Shown here in pieces: positions 8,403-17,979 of a stretch of DNA of 40,811 nucleotides. The position numbers and the translations under genes are program-made. The notes beneath the pieces were generated by a model, which did not search any database, was not told the DNA's origin, and saw only the letters and a program-made list of their open reading frames with translations. The first letter of the stretch is position 1. The number at the start of each line of letters is the position of its first letter. The stretch comes from Gemmatimonadaceae bacterium (GTDB taxonomy: Bacteria; Gemmatimonadota; Gemmatimonadetes; Gemmatimonadales; Gemmatimonadaceae): assembly GCA_035533015.1 (NCBI GenBank), contig DATLUQ010000021.1:1-40811 (forward strand), read 5' to 3'.

Positions 8403-10004
8403 CGCTGTGGGGCGGAGCGGCGGGGTGGTGGGCGGCGGCCGCCGGCGGTGCGTGGCCTGCTCGTACCCGTACGCCAGGGTGATGAGTGTACGCTCATCCC
8501 AGGCCCGTCCGAAGAACTGGAGGCCGGCTGGGAGCACGCCACCATGCGTGTAGCCCATGGGCACGGTGATGGCCGGGAACCCCGTGCTCGGTGAGAAGAA
8601 CTGGTTGTTGTCGCCGGCCGGCGTGTTGAGATCGCCGATCAGCCGCGGCGGGTTGCTCCAGGTGGGATAGACCATCGCGTCCAGGTGCATGGAGTCGAGC
8701 AGCTGCGTGACGGCGGTCCGGAGCCGCGCCCGCATGGCCTCCTGGCTCGTACATCCGGGGTTGTTGGCCGCGGTGTCTTCCACGGCTTCGGCATCCTTGA
8801 GCCGCACCTCGATCGAGGGATGGTACTCTCGCGTCCGGATCAGCTCGGCCAACGTCTTGACCGGTGGAGTCGGGCTGAGCGAGGCCAGGTAGGCATTGAA
8901 ATCGCGCTTGAACGTATTGCACCCGGCCGTCTGCAGGCGGCGGATGGCGGTCAGGTCGGGCACCGCCACGGGATCGATGATCGTCGCGCCCTGGCGCCGC
9001 AGGTCGTCCAGCGCCGCGGCGAACAGCCGGGCGATCTCGGGATCGAGCGTGGGCGTGTCGTACGCCTGGTGCAGCACGCCGATGCGCCTGCCGCGAAGCC
9101 CGTCCGGCACCAGCGCCGACGCATAGTCGGCGCTCACGTGGCCGCGGCTGGCGAGCGTGACCGGATCGCCCGGGTCGGGTCCGGCCATCACCTGCAGCAC
9201 GGCAACCGCATCGGCCACGGTGCGCGCCATCGGTCCCGTGACATCGGCGCCGAGGAACAGCGGCACCACTCCCGACCGGCTGGTGAGTCCCATCGTGGGC
9301 CGGATTCCGACGAGCGCCTGGTGCGACGACGGTCCGCGAATGGAATTGCCGGTGTCGGTGCCGAGACCGACGACGCCCATGCTCGACGCCACCGCCGCCG
9401 CGGTGCCCCCGCTGGAGCCCGCGGTCACGCGATCCAACTCGTACGGGTTGCGCGTGTAGCCGGGGAGAATGGAACTGACGGTCTCGTAGGGGCTGAACGC
9501 CAGTTCGGCCATGTTCGACTTGGCGAGCACGATCGCGCCCGCGGCGCGCAGCCGGGCCACGACGAACGCGTCGCGATCGGGGGCGAACCCCTTGAAGGCG
9601 AGCGACCCACCAGTGGTCTGAAGCCCCTTCGTGTCGTAGTTGTCCTTCACGATGATTGGGATGCAGAACAAGGATCCTGCGGCGGCCCCGCGCGTGGCCA
9701 CGGCGTCGAGGCTGTCGGCCACGGCGAGCGCGTCGGGGTTCACGAGGATGATGGCGTTGATCGCCGGTCCGTTCTTGTCGTAGGCGGTAATGCGATCGAG
9801 ATACGCCTGCACGAGGCCGCGGCAGGTGATTGCGCCGCTGCGCAGGGCCGCGTGGACGTCGGCGATGCTCGCCTCCACGACGTCGAACGGTCGTGCAGCC
9901 GCGGGCGCCGGGGAGGCCTGCGCGGCGAGCCGGGCCGCGCCGAAGGCCATGGCGGCCAGTGCGAGGCAGCCGCGCGCCGCCGTACCGCTTCTGAATAGTC
10001 TCAT
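8394..10004 (-). CDS. Secreted amidase (amidase signature family)
   Basis: A 536-aa amidase-signature enzyme that hydrolyses a carbon-nitrogen bond; the substrate cannot be read from sequence. The Ser-cisSer-Lys triad is visible: Lys120 in IPIIVKDN, Ser197 in AGSSGGTAAAVA and the nucleophile Ser221 in TDTGNSIRGPS, spaced as in fatty-acid amide hydrolase (the usual GGS is GNS here). An N-terminal signal-like segment (LALAAMAFGAARLAAQA) suggests export to the periplasm, unlike GatA, and there is no gatB or gatC nearby. The ATG at 10002-10004 has only a weak upstream site. An operator-like palindrome lies just upstream. Confidence 0.92.
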   Translation of the reverse strand: MRLFRSGTAARGCLALAAMAFGAARLAAQASPAPAAARPFDVVEASIADVHAALRSGAITCRGLVQAYLDRITAYDKNGPAINAIILVNPDALAVADSLDAVATRGAAAGSLFCIPIIVKDNYDTKGLQTTGGSLAFKGFAPDRDAFVVARLRAAGAIVLAKSNMAELAFSPYETVSSILPGYTRNPYELDRVTAGSSGGTAAAVASSMGVVGLGTDTGNSIRGPSSHQALVGIRPTMGLTSRSGVVPLFLGADVTGPMARTVADAVAVLQVMAGPDPGDPVTLASRGHVSADYASALVPDGLRGRRIGVLHQAYDTPTLDPEIARLFAAALDDLRRQGATIIDPVAVPDLTAIRRLQTAGCNTFKRDFNAYLASLSPTPPVKTLAELIRTREYHPSIEVRLKDAEAVEDTAANNPGCTSQEAMRARLRTAVTQLLDSMHLDAMVYPTWSNPPRLIGDLNTPAGDNNQFFSPSTGFPAITVPMGYTHGGVLPAGLQFFGRAWDERTLITLAYGYEQATHRRRPPPTTPPLRPTAGE

Positions 10005-10018
10005 TTCGCTCTCATGAT

Positions 10019-10048
10019 TGTGGAAATGTCCCAGCGGGATTTACCACA
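10019..10048. promoter_or_regulatory. 30-bp interrupted palindrome, candidate operator for the amidase gene
   Basis: TGTGGAAATGTCCC and GGGATTTACCACA are near-perfect inverted arms separated by AGC. The element sits 15-44 bases upstream of the amidase start codon, where a repressor would block transcription or an RNA hairpin would form in the leader. No regulator gene is adjacent. Confidence 0.5.
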
Positions 10049-10166
10049 TTTTGCGGGAGTCTGCCGCCTGCACCGGTGGAGGCTAGCCGAGCGCGGGGGC
10101 CGGGCACATCTTCCCGGAGGCCGCCGACGGCTCGCGTCGGTCCACCCGTTTCCCCCCAACCGTGCC

Positions 10167-10943
10167 ATGACCGAAACCCGATTCCGCGCGCGGTCCGTGT
10201 CCGAGATCGTGGACGCGGCGTTCCAACTCTACCGCGAGGACGCGCTCCAATATATCGTCGTGACGGCCGTGGCGTATGCGCCGTGGCTGATCCTGCGACT
10301 GCTCTTCGTGCCGGGGGTGGGACTGACGCCATCCGCGCCGACTTTTGGGCCCACGGCGGTCGTGACGCTGGTGCTGAGTGGCCTCGGGACATGGGTGTCG
10401 TTCGCGTTGATGACCGCGGTCATCGTGCGGCTCGGATCCGACGCATACCTGGGCGACCCCGGACCGCGCGACGTAGGGGCCACGATGCGCGAGTTGATGC
10501 CCCGGATCCCCGCGATCCTGATTGGCGGACTGTACAAGTACGTCCTTGCGATGCTCGGGCTATTGTGCCTGGTGTTCGGCGCCCTCTACGTGGCGGCGCG
10601 GTACTTCGCCGTCGACGCGGCCATCGTCCTCGAGGGCCGCGGGGCGTGGGCGGCGCTCGGACGGTCGTCGGTCCTGTCGAAGGGGCGCAAGCGGCACATC
10701 CTCAACACGCTGATCCTGATCTGGCTCATCTACTTCGTCCTGGACATCGGAGTGACGCTTGTGGGTCAGATGACCGGGAGCACCGTCATTCTCCTCGTAC
10801 TCGCGACCGCGTTCACGATCGTGGCCTATCCGCTGATCGGCCTCACGGAAATGCTCCTGTACTACGACGCGCGAATTCGGGGCGAGGGGTTCGACATCGA
10901 ACTCATGGCGCGGAGCCTGGAGTCCGGCGCGGCGGAGGCCTGA
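10167..10943 (+). CDS. Multi-pass membrane protein (GPDPase_memb-like)
   Basis: A 258-aa integral membrane protein with an N-terminal cytoplasmic motif FRARSVSEIVDAAFQLYRED followed by about five or six helices (for example YIVVTAVAYAPWLILRLLFV and ILNTLILIWLIYFVLDIGV). The pattern resembles the membrane domain found in glycerophosphodiester phosphodiesterases and related proteins of unknown role; no enzyme domain is present. I start it at ATG 10167, since the open frame upstream to 10014 is arginine-rich and not membrane-like. It leads an operon with DUF4129, DUF4350, MoxR and DUF58 genes, so a role in that envelope-linked system is likely. Confidence 0.75.
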   Translation: MTETRFRARSVSEIVDAAFQLYREDALQYIVVTAVAYAPWLILRLLFVPGVGLTPSAPTFGPTAVVTLVLSGLGTWVSFALMTAVIVRLGSDAYLGDPGPRDVGATMRELMPRIPAILIGGLYKYVLAMLGLLCLVFGALYVAARYFAVDAAIVLEGRGAWAALGRSSVLSKGRKRHILNTLILIWLIYFVLDIGVTLVGQMTGSTVILLVLATAFTIVAYPLIGLTEMLLYYDARIRGEGFDIELMARSLESGAAEA

Positions 10944-11581
10944 CGAACCCGAGCGTCGCGATCGGGCTCCTGCGGCAGGCCCGGGATACGCTGCCGTGGC
11001 CGCCGACCGCCGTGCAGGACACGGTGGCGGCGATCGCCCGCGAGGCGGCGTACCGGCGGTCGTTCACGTCGACCCTCTTCGGGCGTCTGCTCAGCTGGTT
11101 GGGGCACCTCTGGCGGAGAACACTCGGGCTGTTCGGGACGTCGCTCGATCTGCGGGGTCTCGCGATCATTGTCGCCGTGTTGCTGGTGGTTACCGTCGTC
11201 GTACGGATGTTCGTCGCGGCGCGGGCGGCGGCCGCGGATACCGAACGCGCGCGCGGACGCACGGTGGCCGGCCGCCCCGGCGATCCGTGGAGCGACGCGC
11301 AGCGCCTGGCGTCGGAGGGGCGGTTCACGGCGGCCGCGCACGCGCTCTACGGCGCGCTGCTGGCGCGCCTCGCGGGCCGCGGCGCCGTGCGGCTGCACCC
11401 TTCGAAGACGGCGGGCGATTACGCGCGCGAGCTGCGCCGCCGCGACTCGCCCGATCAATACGGGTTCCAGGCGTTCCGCGTGCGGTACGATCGCGTCATC
11501 TACGGGTCGGGCATCTGCACGGCCGATGACTTCTCAGCGCTGCTCCGTGAAGCGCAGCCGTTGCTGGAGCGCGCGGCGTGA
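10940..11581 (+). CDS. DUF4129 domain protein
   Basis: About 213 aa: an N-terminal amphipathic part (LLRQARDTLPWPP, REAAYRR), one membrane helix (LRGLAIIVAVLLVVTVVVRMF) and a C-terminal cytosolic DUF4129-type domain (DAQRLASEGRFTAAAHALYGALL, YARELRRRDSP, FRVRYDRVIYG). DUF4129 proteins accompany MoxR/DUF58 genes, sometimes fused to transglutaminase domains. The start is uncertain: no ATG or TTG fits, CTG 10940 overlaps the upstream stop but is only one base from GGAGG, and GTG 11012 is the next candidate. The stop overlaps the following GTG start by four bases. Confidence 0.75.
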   Translation: MTNPSVAIGLLRQARDTLPWPPTAVQDTVAAIAREAAYRRSFTSTLFGRLLSWLGHLWRRTLGLFGTSLDLRGLAIIVAVLLVVTVVVRMFVAARAAAADTERARGRTVAGRPGDPWSDAQRLASEGRFTAAAHALYGALLARLAGRGAVRLHPSKTAGDYARELRRRDSPDQYGFQAFRVRYDRVIYGSGICTADDFSALLREAQPLLERAA

Positions 11582-12827
11582 CGGGCGGACCTCCGGTTAC
11601 GACCGCTCCGTCGCGCTGGTTCGCGCGGCCCTCCGTGGTGCTGCTGCTGGTGGCCGTCGTCGTGATCGTCGTGGCCCTGCTCACTCCCGAACCCGTGAAC
11701 GGGCGCTCCGGCGACGCGCGGCTCACCACCTATTCGGCCCAACCGCAGGGAGCGCAGCTGTTCTACGAGTTGGCCGGCCGCCTGGGCTGGACGGTGGCGC
11801 GCCGCACGACGCCGGCCGTGGTGGGCGACCCGTCGACCATCCAGGCCGAACTGTCGCCGATCGAGCCGCTGCGAGCGCTCGAGGTGCACGCGCTGCTCGA
11901 CGCGGTGCGCCGGGGCGGGGCGCTGCTCGTCGTGCTCTCGGGGGCGGCGGGGCCTCTCGGCGATTCGCTGCACGTCTTGCCCGGCGTCGGCGGCGTGATC
12001 AAGCCGGTCCGGTCGGCTGATACCGGCGCCTGCCCCGAGTATTCGGGCGTCGCCGTGCCGCTCTGGCCGGCCGCCGAGGAGCGCCTGTACACGCTGCGCT
12101 GGTCCGCTCCGCCGCCGAACGACCGCGTGGACTTCGTGTTCGTCTCCTCGTCTGCGCACGGCACGGACAGCCTGCCCGCGGTGGTGGGGTTCCCGCTCGG
12201 CCGGGGACGAGTCGTCGTCGCCTCGGACCCCGACTTCCTGCGCAACGATGCGTTGCGGGTCTGCCGCTACGGGCTGAGCGTGGCCGCGGTGCAGGCGCTG
12301 GAATACGTCAGCGCCGGCGGACCGGCTCCGCGGCGCCGCGTGGTGTTCGACGAATACCATCAGGGATTCGGGGCGCAGCCGGGCACGATGTCGGCGATCA
12401 CGATGTATCTCGGCGGCACGGCGTCGGGGCACCTGCTCCTGCAACTCCTCGGCGCCGGGGTCGTGCTGCTGCTCGCGGTGGCGCCGCGGGCGCTCGCACC
12501 GCGCGACACCCCGCGTGTGGAACGACGCTCTCCGCTCGAGCACGTCGACGCGCTGGCGCGCGCCTACGCGCAGGTCGGGGCGACGCGCACGGTGGTGACC
12601 CGGTTGGTGCGCGGCGTGCGTCGTCGCATCGGGCTCGCCGCCACACGCGCGACGGCGGGCCAGTCCGACGAGGCATTCCTCGACTGGGTGAGTCGCGAGG
12701 CGCCGGATCTCACCGCCGACGCGGCGCGCGTGCGGCGGGGCCTCAGGGCGCCGGTCTCCCGTCACGAGTTGGCGGCGGTCGGCGTGGCCTTGAGGCATAT
12801 TGAATTTTCTCTTACCAGACTTCGATC

Positions 12828-12831
<4 letters not shown>
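11578..12831 (+). CDS. DUF4350 domain membrane protein
   Basis: A 417-aa protein with an N-terminal anchor helix (PSVVLLLVAVVVIVVALLTP), a periplasmic DUF4350 domain (YSAQPQGAQLFYELAGRLGWTV, ALLDAVRRGGALLVVLSG, GRGRVVVASDPDFLRNDALR) and a second helix (HLLLQLLGAGVVLLLAVAPRAL) before a cytosolic helical tail. DUF4350 resembles a glutamine-amidotransferase-like or GldG-type fold. It is the usual partner of MoxR and DUF58 in this operon type. The GTG start (11578) overlaps the DUF4129 stop, and its own stop overlaps the MoxR ATG, so all are translationally coupled. Confidence 0.85.
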
Positions 12832-13786
<955 letters not shown>

Positions 13787-13790
<4 letters not shown>

Positions 13791-15139
13791 CGCTTCGCGC
13801 CCTCATCGCGCGCGACGGGCCGATATTCCGGTTCGCGCCAGCACCACGCCTTGCCGTCGCCCTCGCAGTCGGATCGGTGCTCTGGATGCTGCCCGGACGT
13901 GTCGGGGAGGTGGCCGGCGTCGGCGGGCTCGCCGTCGTCGTCGCCGCGGCAGCGGTGGACCTGGTGCGCCTGCCGCCGCGCCGCTTCCTCACCGTGACGC
14001 GCGCCGTGCCGGGCACCACGGGGATCGGCGACCGCGTCACGGGGGAGTACGCCGTGGTTTCCGTGTGGCCGCGCGCGTTGGTCGTCACGCTGTACGACCG
14101 CTTCCCGCCGCTCGTGGCGGGAGGTGTCGGAGAAGCCGCGGTCGTGCTCGGGAGGGAGGGGACGGCGTCCGTGCCGTTCGACGCGACGGGAATGGTACGG
14201 GGCAGGGCGGCGCTCGGCGACGTCGGCGTCCGCGCGCGCACCACCGCCGGTCTCATGAGCGTGCGCTACCTGGTGCCGATGACCGACGAGATGCGTGTCA
14301 CCCCGTCGGTGGCCGGCGTGCGCCGCCTCCGCCTGCTCGCGATGCAGCACCGGCTGGATACGGCGGGGATCCGGGCCCTCCGCCGGCGCGGGGAAGGACG
14401 GGGGTTCGCTGGCCTGCGCGAATATGTGGTGGGCGACGATCCGAGGGACATCGACTGGAAGGCGACGGCCCGGCGCGCCAAACTGATCACGCGCGAGTTC
14501 ACCATCGAGCGGTCGCAGACCGTGCTCACCCTCATCGATGCCGGGCGCAGCATGACGCAGTTGGCGGGCGCCTACACCCGGTTCGAGCAGGCGCTCTCGT
14601 CGGCGCTCGTGCTCACCGACGTCGCGGTGACGGCGGGCGATCGCGTGGGCACGCTCGTGTTCGACGACGAGGTGCGGGCGTTCGTACCCGCGCTGCAGAG
14701 CCGCGGCGCGCTGCAGCGGATTCGCGACGCGTTCGTCCCCCTCGCGCCTACGCTCCGCGAGCCGGACTATGCGGCGGCATTCCGTTTTCTCGCCGCGCAC
14801 CAGCGCAAGCGCGCCCTGATCGTCTTCTTCACCGACGTGATCGACGCCCGTGCGTCGCAGTCGCTCGTTGCGTACGTGACACGGAGCGCGTCGCGCCACC
14901 TCGCGCTGGTCGTCGCGCTGCGCAACGACGCCGTATTCCAGGCGGCCCTGCCGGCGGCGGCGGGCGGCGCAACCCACGCCTACGAGATTGCGGCGGCCGA
15001 AGAACTGATTCTGGCGCGCGAGGAGGCGTTGGAGCGGATGCGACGGGCCGGCGCCGTGGTGCTAGACGTGTCCCCGCTCGTGATGACTGCGGGCGTCGTC
15101 AACCGGTACCTCGAGATCAAGAGTCGCGGCGCCCTCTGA
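13787..15139 (+). CDS. DUF58 domain protein (vWA-like)
   Basis: A 450-aa protein with two N-terminal membrane helices (about 21-60), a beta-rich segment and the DUF58 signature YVVGDDPRDIDWKATARR (213-230), followed by a von Willebrand A-like domain (TVLTLIDAGRSM, RALIVFFTDVID). DUF58 proteins are clients of MoxR ATPases. The metal-site motif is degenerate: DAGRSM replaces the usual DxSxS. The GTG start overlaps the MoxR stop by four bases. The last 78 bases overlap the 3' end of the RDD-SpoIIM gene on the opposite strand. Confidence 0.95.
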
Positions 15140-16951
15140 ACGTCCGACCGCCGTCCGCCCCGCCGTGCGTCCGAGCCGCAGGTACTCCACCAGCGCAACG
15201 GCGGTGACGCCGGACACGGCCAGTTTGACCGCCAGCGGCCACCACTCGATGGGCGACACGAATCCTTCGAGCGTGCCGGCGACGACGAGCAGCAGCGACG
15301 ATGCGGCGACAAGGCGGATGGCACGAGCTCCGTTCTCCACGAGCGCCGCGCGTCGCGTCCGCGCGCCCGGAATGAGCAGGGCCGCGGCGAACAGGAACCC
15401 GCCGCCGCCGGCGATGCAGATGGCCGACAGCTCGAGCACGCCGTGCGGCGCGACGAATGCGAAGAGGAGCGAGGCGATCCCCCTGGACGCATAGAGCCCC
15501 ACGACGGCGCCGATGCTGATCCCGTTGGCGATCAGGAGCCACACCGTCCCGAGCCCCGCCGTGAGCCCGAAGGCGAACGCGGCGAACGTGATCTGCACGT
15601 TGTTGGCGATGATCGTCGACGCCATGACCGGGCGGAACACCTGCGGGTCGGAGATGTACCCCTCGCCCGAGCGCGCCCGGGCCACTCCCTCCTGCGCGCG
15701 ATCCAGCATGGTCGGCGGCAGGAGCATCTGCGCCACCCCGGGATCGCCGTAGACCGCAGTGCCGGCGATGAACGCCGGCAAGAACAGGAGGCCGGCCGCC
15801 AGCAGGATCGGCAATGCCGACCGGCGGACCTCCCGCGGCACGTCGCCGAACAGATAGCGCGCGATGTCGCGAGGCGGGATGGCGCGCCTGCGATAGAGGA
15901 GGTTGTGCGCCCCGGCGACGAGGCGGTTGAGATAGAACAACTCCGGCGACTCCCGGCCGCGGGCGGCGGTGGTGAGGCGGGCGAGATCGGCCGAGACGTC
16001 GCGGTATTCCCGAACGAACTCCCGCACGCCGTCCTCCCCCAGCCCTTTGAGCCCGTGTGCCTTCGCATCGGCGAGGCGTGCGGCGAACATCGCCCACCGC
16101 GGCGATCCAGCGGCGATGATGGCGTGCCGTTCGCGCCCGGCGCCCGTATCGCCGTGCGCGGCGAGTCCGGCGTCGCGGGCCGCACGCTCAGCTGCGTGCA
16201 GCCGGATCAGACGTGCCCCGTCGGGTCCGACGTCGAAATCCGCCAGGGCACGGGCGAACCGTCGGGCCAGCAGCCCGGAGAGGGCCGTCCTCCGTTCGGG
16301 CGCCAACTCCGACCGGCGGTTCACGAACCGTGCGAGCACGGCGTATTCGTCGTCGCTCAATCTCGTACTCAGCGCAGGAATTCCGGAGGCGTCGGGGCCG
16401 GCAGCGGCCCGCACCGGCGCCGCGGGCGCGCGAGTGACGTTCTCGCGTACCACGATCGTGCCTGCGGCGTAATCGCCCAGTCGCTTGCCGGTGCGCGAGA
16501 GCAGCACGCTGGTCATTCCCACGCCATACGTGAAGAACGGCTGCATGTCGAGCAGGCGTATGAGATTGCGGGTGGCCGACGCGGCGAAGGTGATCGAGTA
16601 ACCGCCGTCGCGCACCACGCGGAGGTGCAGCAGCCGCTTCCCTGGCGTCTGGCCGTCGGCGAACGCCTCGAAGAGCACGTAATACCCCCACAGGATGGCG
16701 AATTGGGCGAGCACGAACACCGTAACCACCCACGCGGTCGTGCTCCGACCGGTCACGACATGCGCGGTCGACTCCAGACTCAACACCCCGATCACCGCGG
16801 CGACCAGGAGCACCAGGCCGATCGTGTAATCGATGATCGCCGCGTAGGCGCGCGATCCGATTCCAGCCAGCGTGTACGACAGCTCGACGAGTTCCGGCGT
16901 TTCGACGCCGAGGGTCGGCGTGAGGGGGATCGGTCTGCCGGCGGGCGTCAT
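15062..16951 (-). CDS. RDD domain - SpoIIM domain fusion membrane protein
   Basis: A 629-aa membrane protein with two parts. Residues about 25-170 form an RDD domain (SRAYAAIIDYTIGLVLLV, FEAFADGQTPGKRLLHLRVV, LLSRTGKRLGDYAAGTIVV). After a helical cytosolic stretch, residues about 340-600 form a SpoIIM-type domain (FYLNRLVAGAHNLLYRR, ASTIIANNVQITFAAFAFGLTAG, LLFAFVAPHGVLELSAICIAGGGG). In many genomes these two domains are encoded by neighbouring genes next to MoxR/DUF58; here they are one polypeptide facing that operon. The start overlaps the dehydrogenase stop by four bases. Function is unknown; a membrane partner of the MoxR/DUF58 system is inferred. Confidence 0.92.
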   Translation of the reverse strand: MTPAGRPIPLTPTLGVETPELVELSYTLAGIGSRAYAAIIDYTIGLVLLVAAVIGVLSLESTAHVVTGRSTTAWVVTVFVLAQFAILWGYYVLFEAFADGQTPGKRLLHLRVVRDGGYSITFAASATRNLIRLLDMQPFFTYGVGMTSVLLSRTGKRLGDYAAGTIVVRENVTRAPAAPVRAAAGPDASGIPALSTRLSDDEYAVLARFVNRRSELAPERRTALSGLLARRFARALADFDVGPDGARLIRLHAAERAARDAGLAAHGDTGAGRERHAIIAAGSPRWAMFAARLADAKAHGLKGLGEDGVREFVREYRDVSADLARLTTAARGRESPELFYLNRLVAGAHNLLYRRRAIPPRDIARYLFGDVPREVRRSALPILLAAGLLFLPAFIAGTAVYGDPGVAQMLLPPTMLDRAQEGVARARSGEGYISDPQVFRPVMASTIIANNVQITFAAFAFGLTAGLGTVWLLIANGISIGAVVGLYASRGIASLLFAFVAPHGVLELSAICIAGGGGFLFAAALLIPGARTRRAALVENGARAIRLVAASSLLLVVAGTLEGFVSPIEWWPLAVKLAVSGVTAVALVEYLRLGRTAGRTAVGRSEGAATLDLEVPVDDARSHHERGHV

Positions 16952-17979
16952 GGTCGCCGCGCGAGCCGTTCGCGGTAGGCCGGGGATTCATACACTTCGG
17001 GATTCACGATATTCGGCGCACACTCGCCCGCGAGATGGGCGAGGGCGTTCGCGGCCGCCATGATGGCCATGCGGTCGCGCGTGTCGGTGCTGGCCGACGC
17101 GATGTGCGGTACGAGCACCACGTTCCCGCATTCGGCGAGTCCGGGCTCCATGGCGGGTTCATGCTCGAACACGTCCAGCGCCGCGCCGGCGATGGTCCCG
17201 TCCTGCAACGCCCGCACGAGCGCGTGTTCGTCCACTACGGGGCCGCGTGACACGTTGACCAGAAATGCGGTGCGCTTCATGAGCGCCAGCGCGCGGGCGT
17301 CGATCAGGTGGTGCGTCTCGGCGGTGAGTCTCGGGTGGAGCGTCACGAAGTCGCTCCGGCGGAGCAAGTCGGGGAGGTCGGCCCACCGGGCCGCCGGGTG
17401 GGCGTCGATGCCATCGCGGGCGTAGGGATCATAGGCCAGCACGTCCATCTCGAACCCCACGGCGCGCCGTGCCACCGCGGCGCCGATGCGGCCGAACCCG
17501 ATGACGCCCAGCACCTTGCGGTGCCCGCTGCCGCCCGGACTGACGTCGGCGCCGAGCATCAGGTTCGGGCCCCACAGCTTGTAGCGCCCGGCCGTCATGT
17601 AGGCGTTGGCTTCGGGAATGCGCCGCGCTGCAGCGAGGATGAGCGCCCACGTGAGATCGGCCGTGGTGTCGGTGAGGACGCCCGGTGTGTTGCTCACCGG
17701 GATGCCCAGCTCGGTGGCGGCAGCGAGATCGACGTTGTCGAACCCGACCGCGTAGTTGGCCACGCCGAGCAGGGCCGGGTTGGCGGAGAGCAGCGGGCGG
17801 TCCACCGTCTCGGTGAGCAGCGACAGCAGTACGTGACACCAGCGCGCGCCGTCTTCGAGCACGCGGCGGGCCACTGGGGCTTCGTCGTTCTTCTGCCCCA
17901 CTCGTACCTCCGCCTTTCCCTCGACCAGCGCATCGAAGCCGGCCTGGGGAATTCGGCGGGTGACGAACACACGGCTCAT
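16948..17979 (-). CDS. D-2-hydroxyacid dehydrogenase (glyoxylate/hydroxypyruvate reductase-like)
   Basis: A 343-aa NAD(P)-dependent enzyme that interconverts 2-oxo acids and D-2-hydroxy acids. The Rossmann motif GVIGFGRIGAAVARRA, the NVSRGPVVDEHAL segment with the substrate Arg, the DVFEHEP segment with the catalytic Glu region, and the catalytic His in VPHIASAS are all present. The N-terminal MSRVFVTRRIPQAGFDALV is typical of D-glycerate dehydrogenase/glyoxylate reductase. It overlaps the aminotransferase gene upstream by four bases and the RDD-SpoIIM gene downstream by four. The aminotransferase could supply its 2-oxo acid substrate. Confidence 0.92.
   Translation of the reverse strand: MSRVFVTRRIPQAGFDALVEGKAEVRVGQKNDEAPVARRVLEDGARWCHVLLSLLTETVDRPLLSANPALLGVANYAVGFDNVDLAAATELGIPVSNTPGVLTDTTADLTWALILAAARRIPEANAYMTAGRYKLWGPNLMLGADVSPGGSGHRKVLGVIGFGRIGAAVARRAVGFEMDVLAYDPYARDGIDAHPAARWADLPDLLRRSDFVTLHPRLTAETHHLIDARALALMKRTAFLVNVSRGPVVDEHALVRALQDGTIAGAALDVFEHEPAMEPGLAECGNVVLVPHIASASTDTRDRMAIMAAANALAHLAGECAPNIVNPEVYESPAYRERLARRP

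Noticed and set aside
8685-9998. Plus-strand frame of about 437 aa opposite the amidase
   Set aside because: Antisense shadow; the amidase on the other strand has its full catalytic triad and signal segment.
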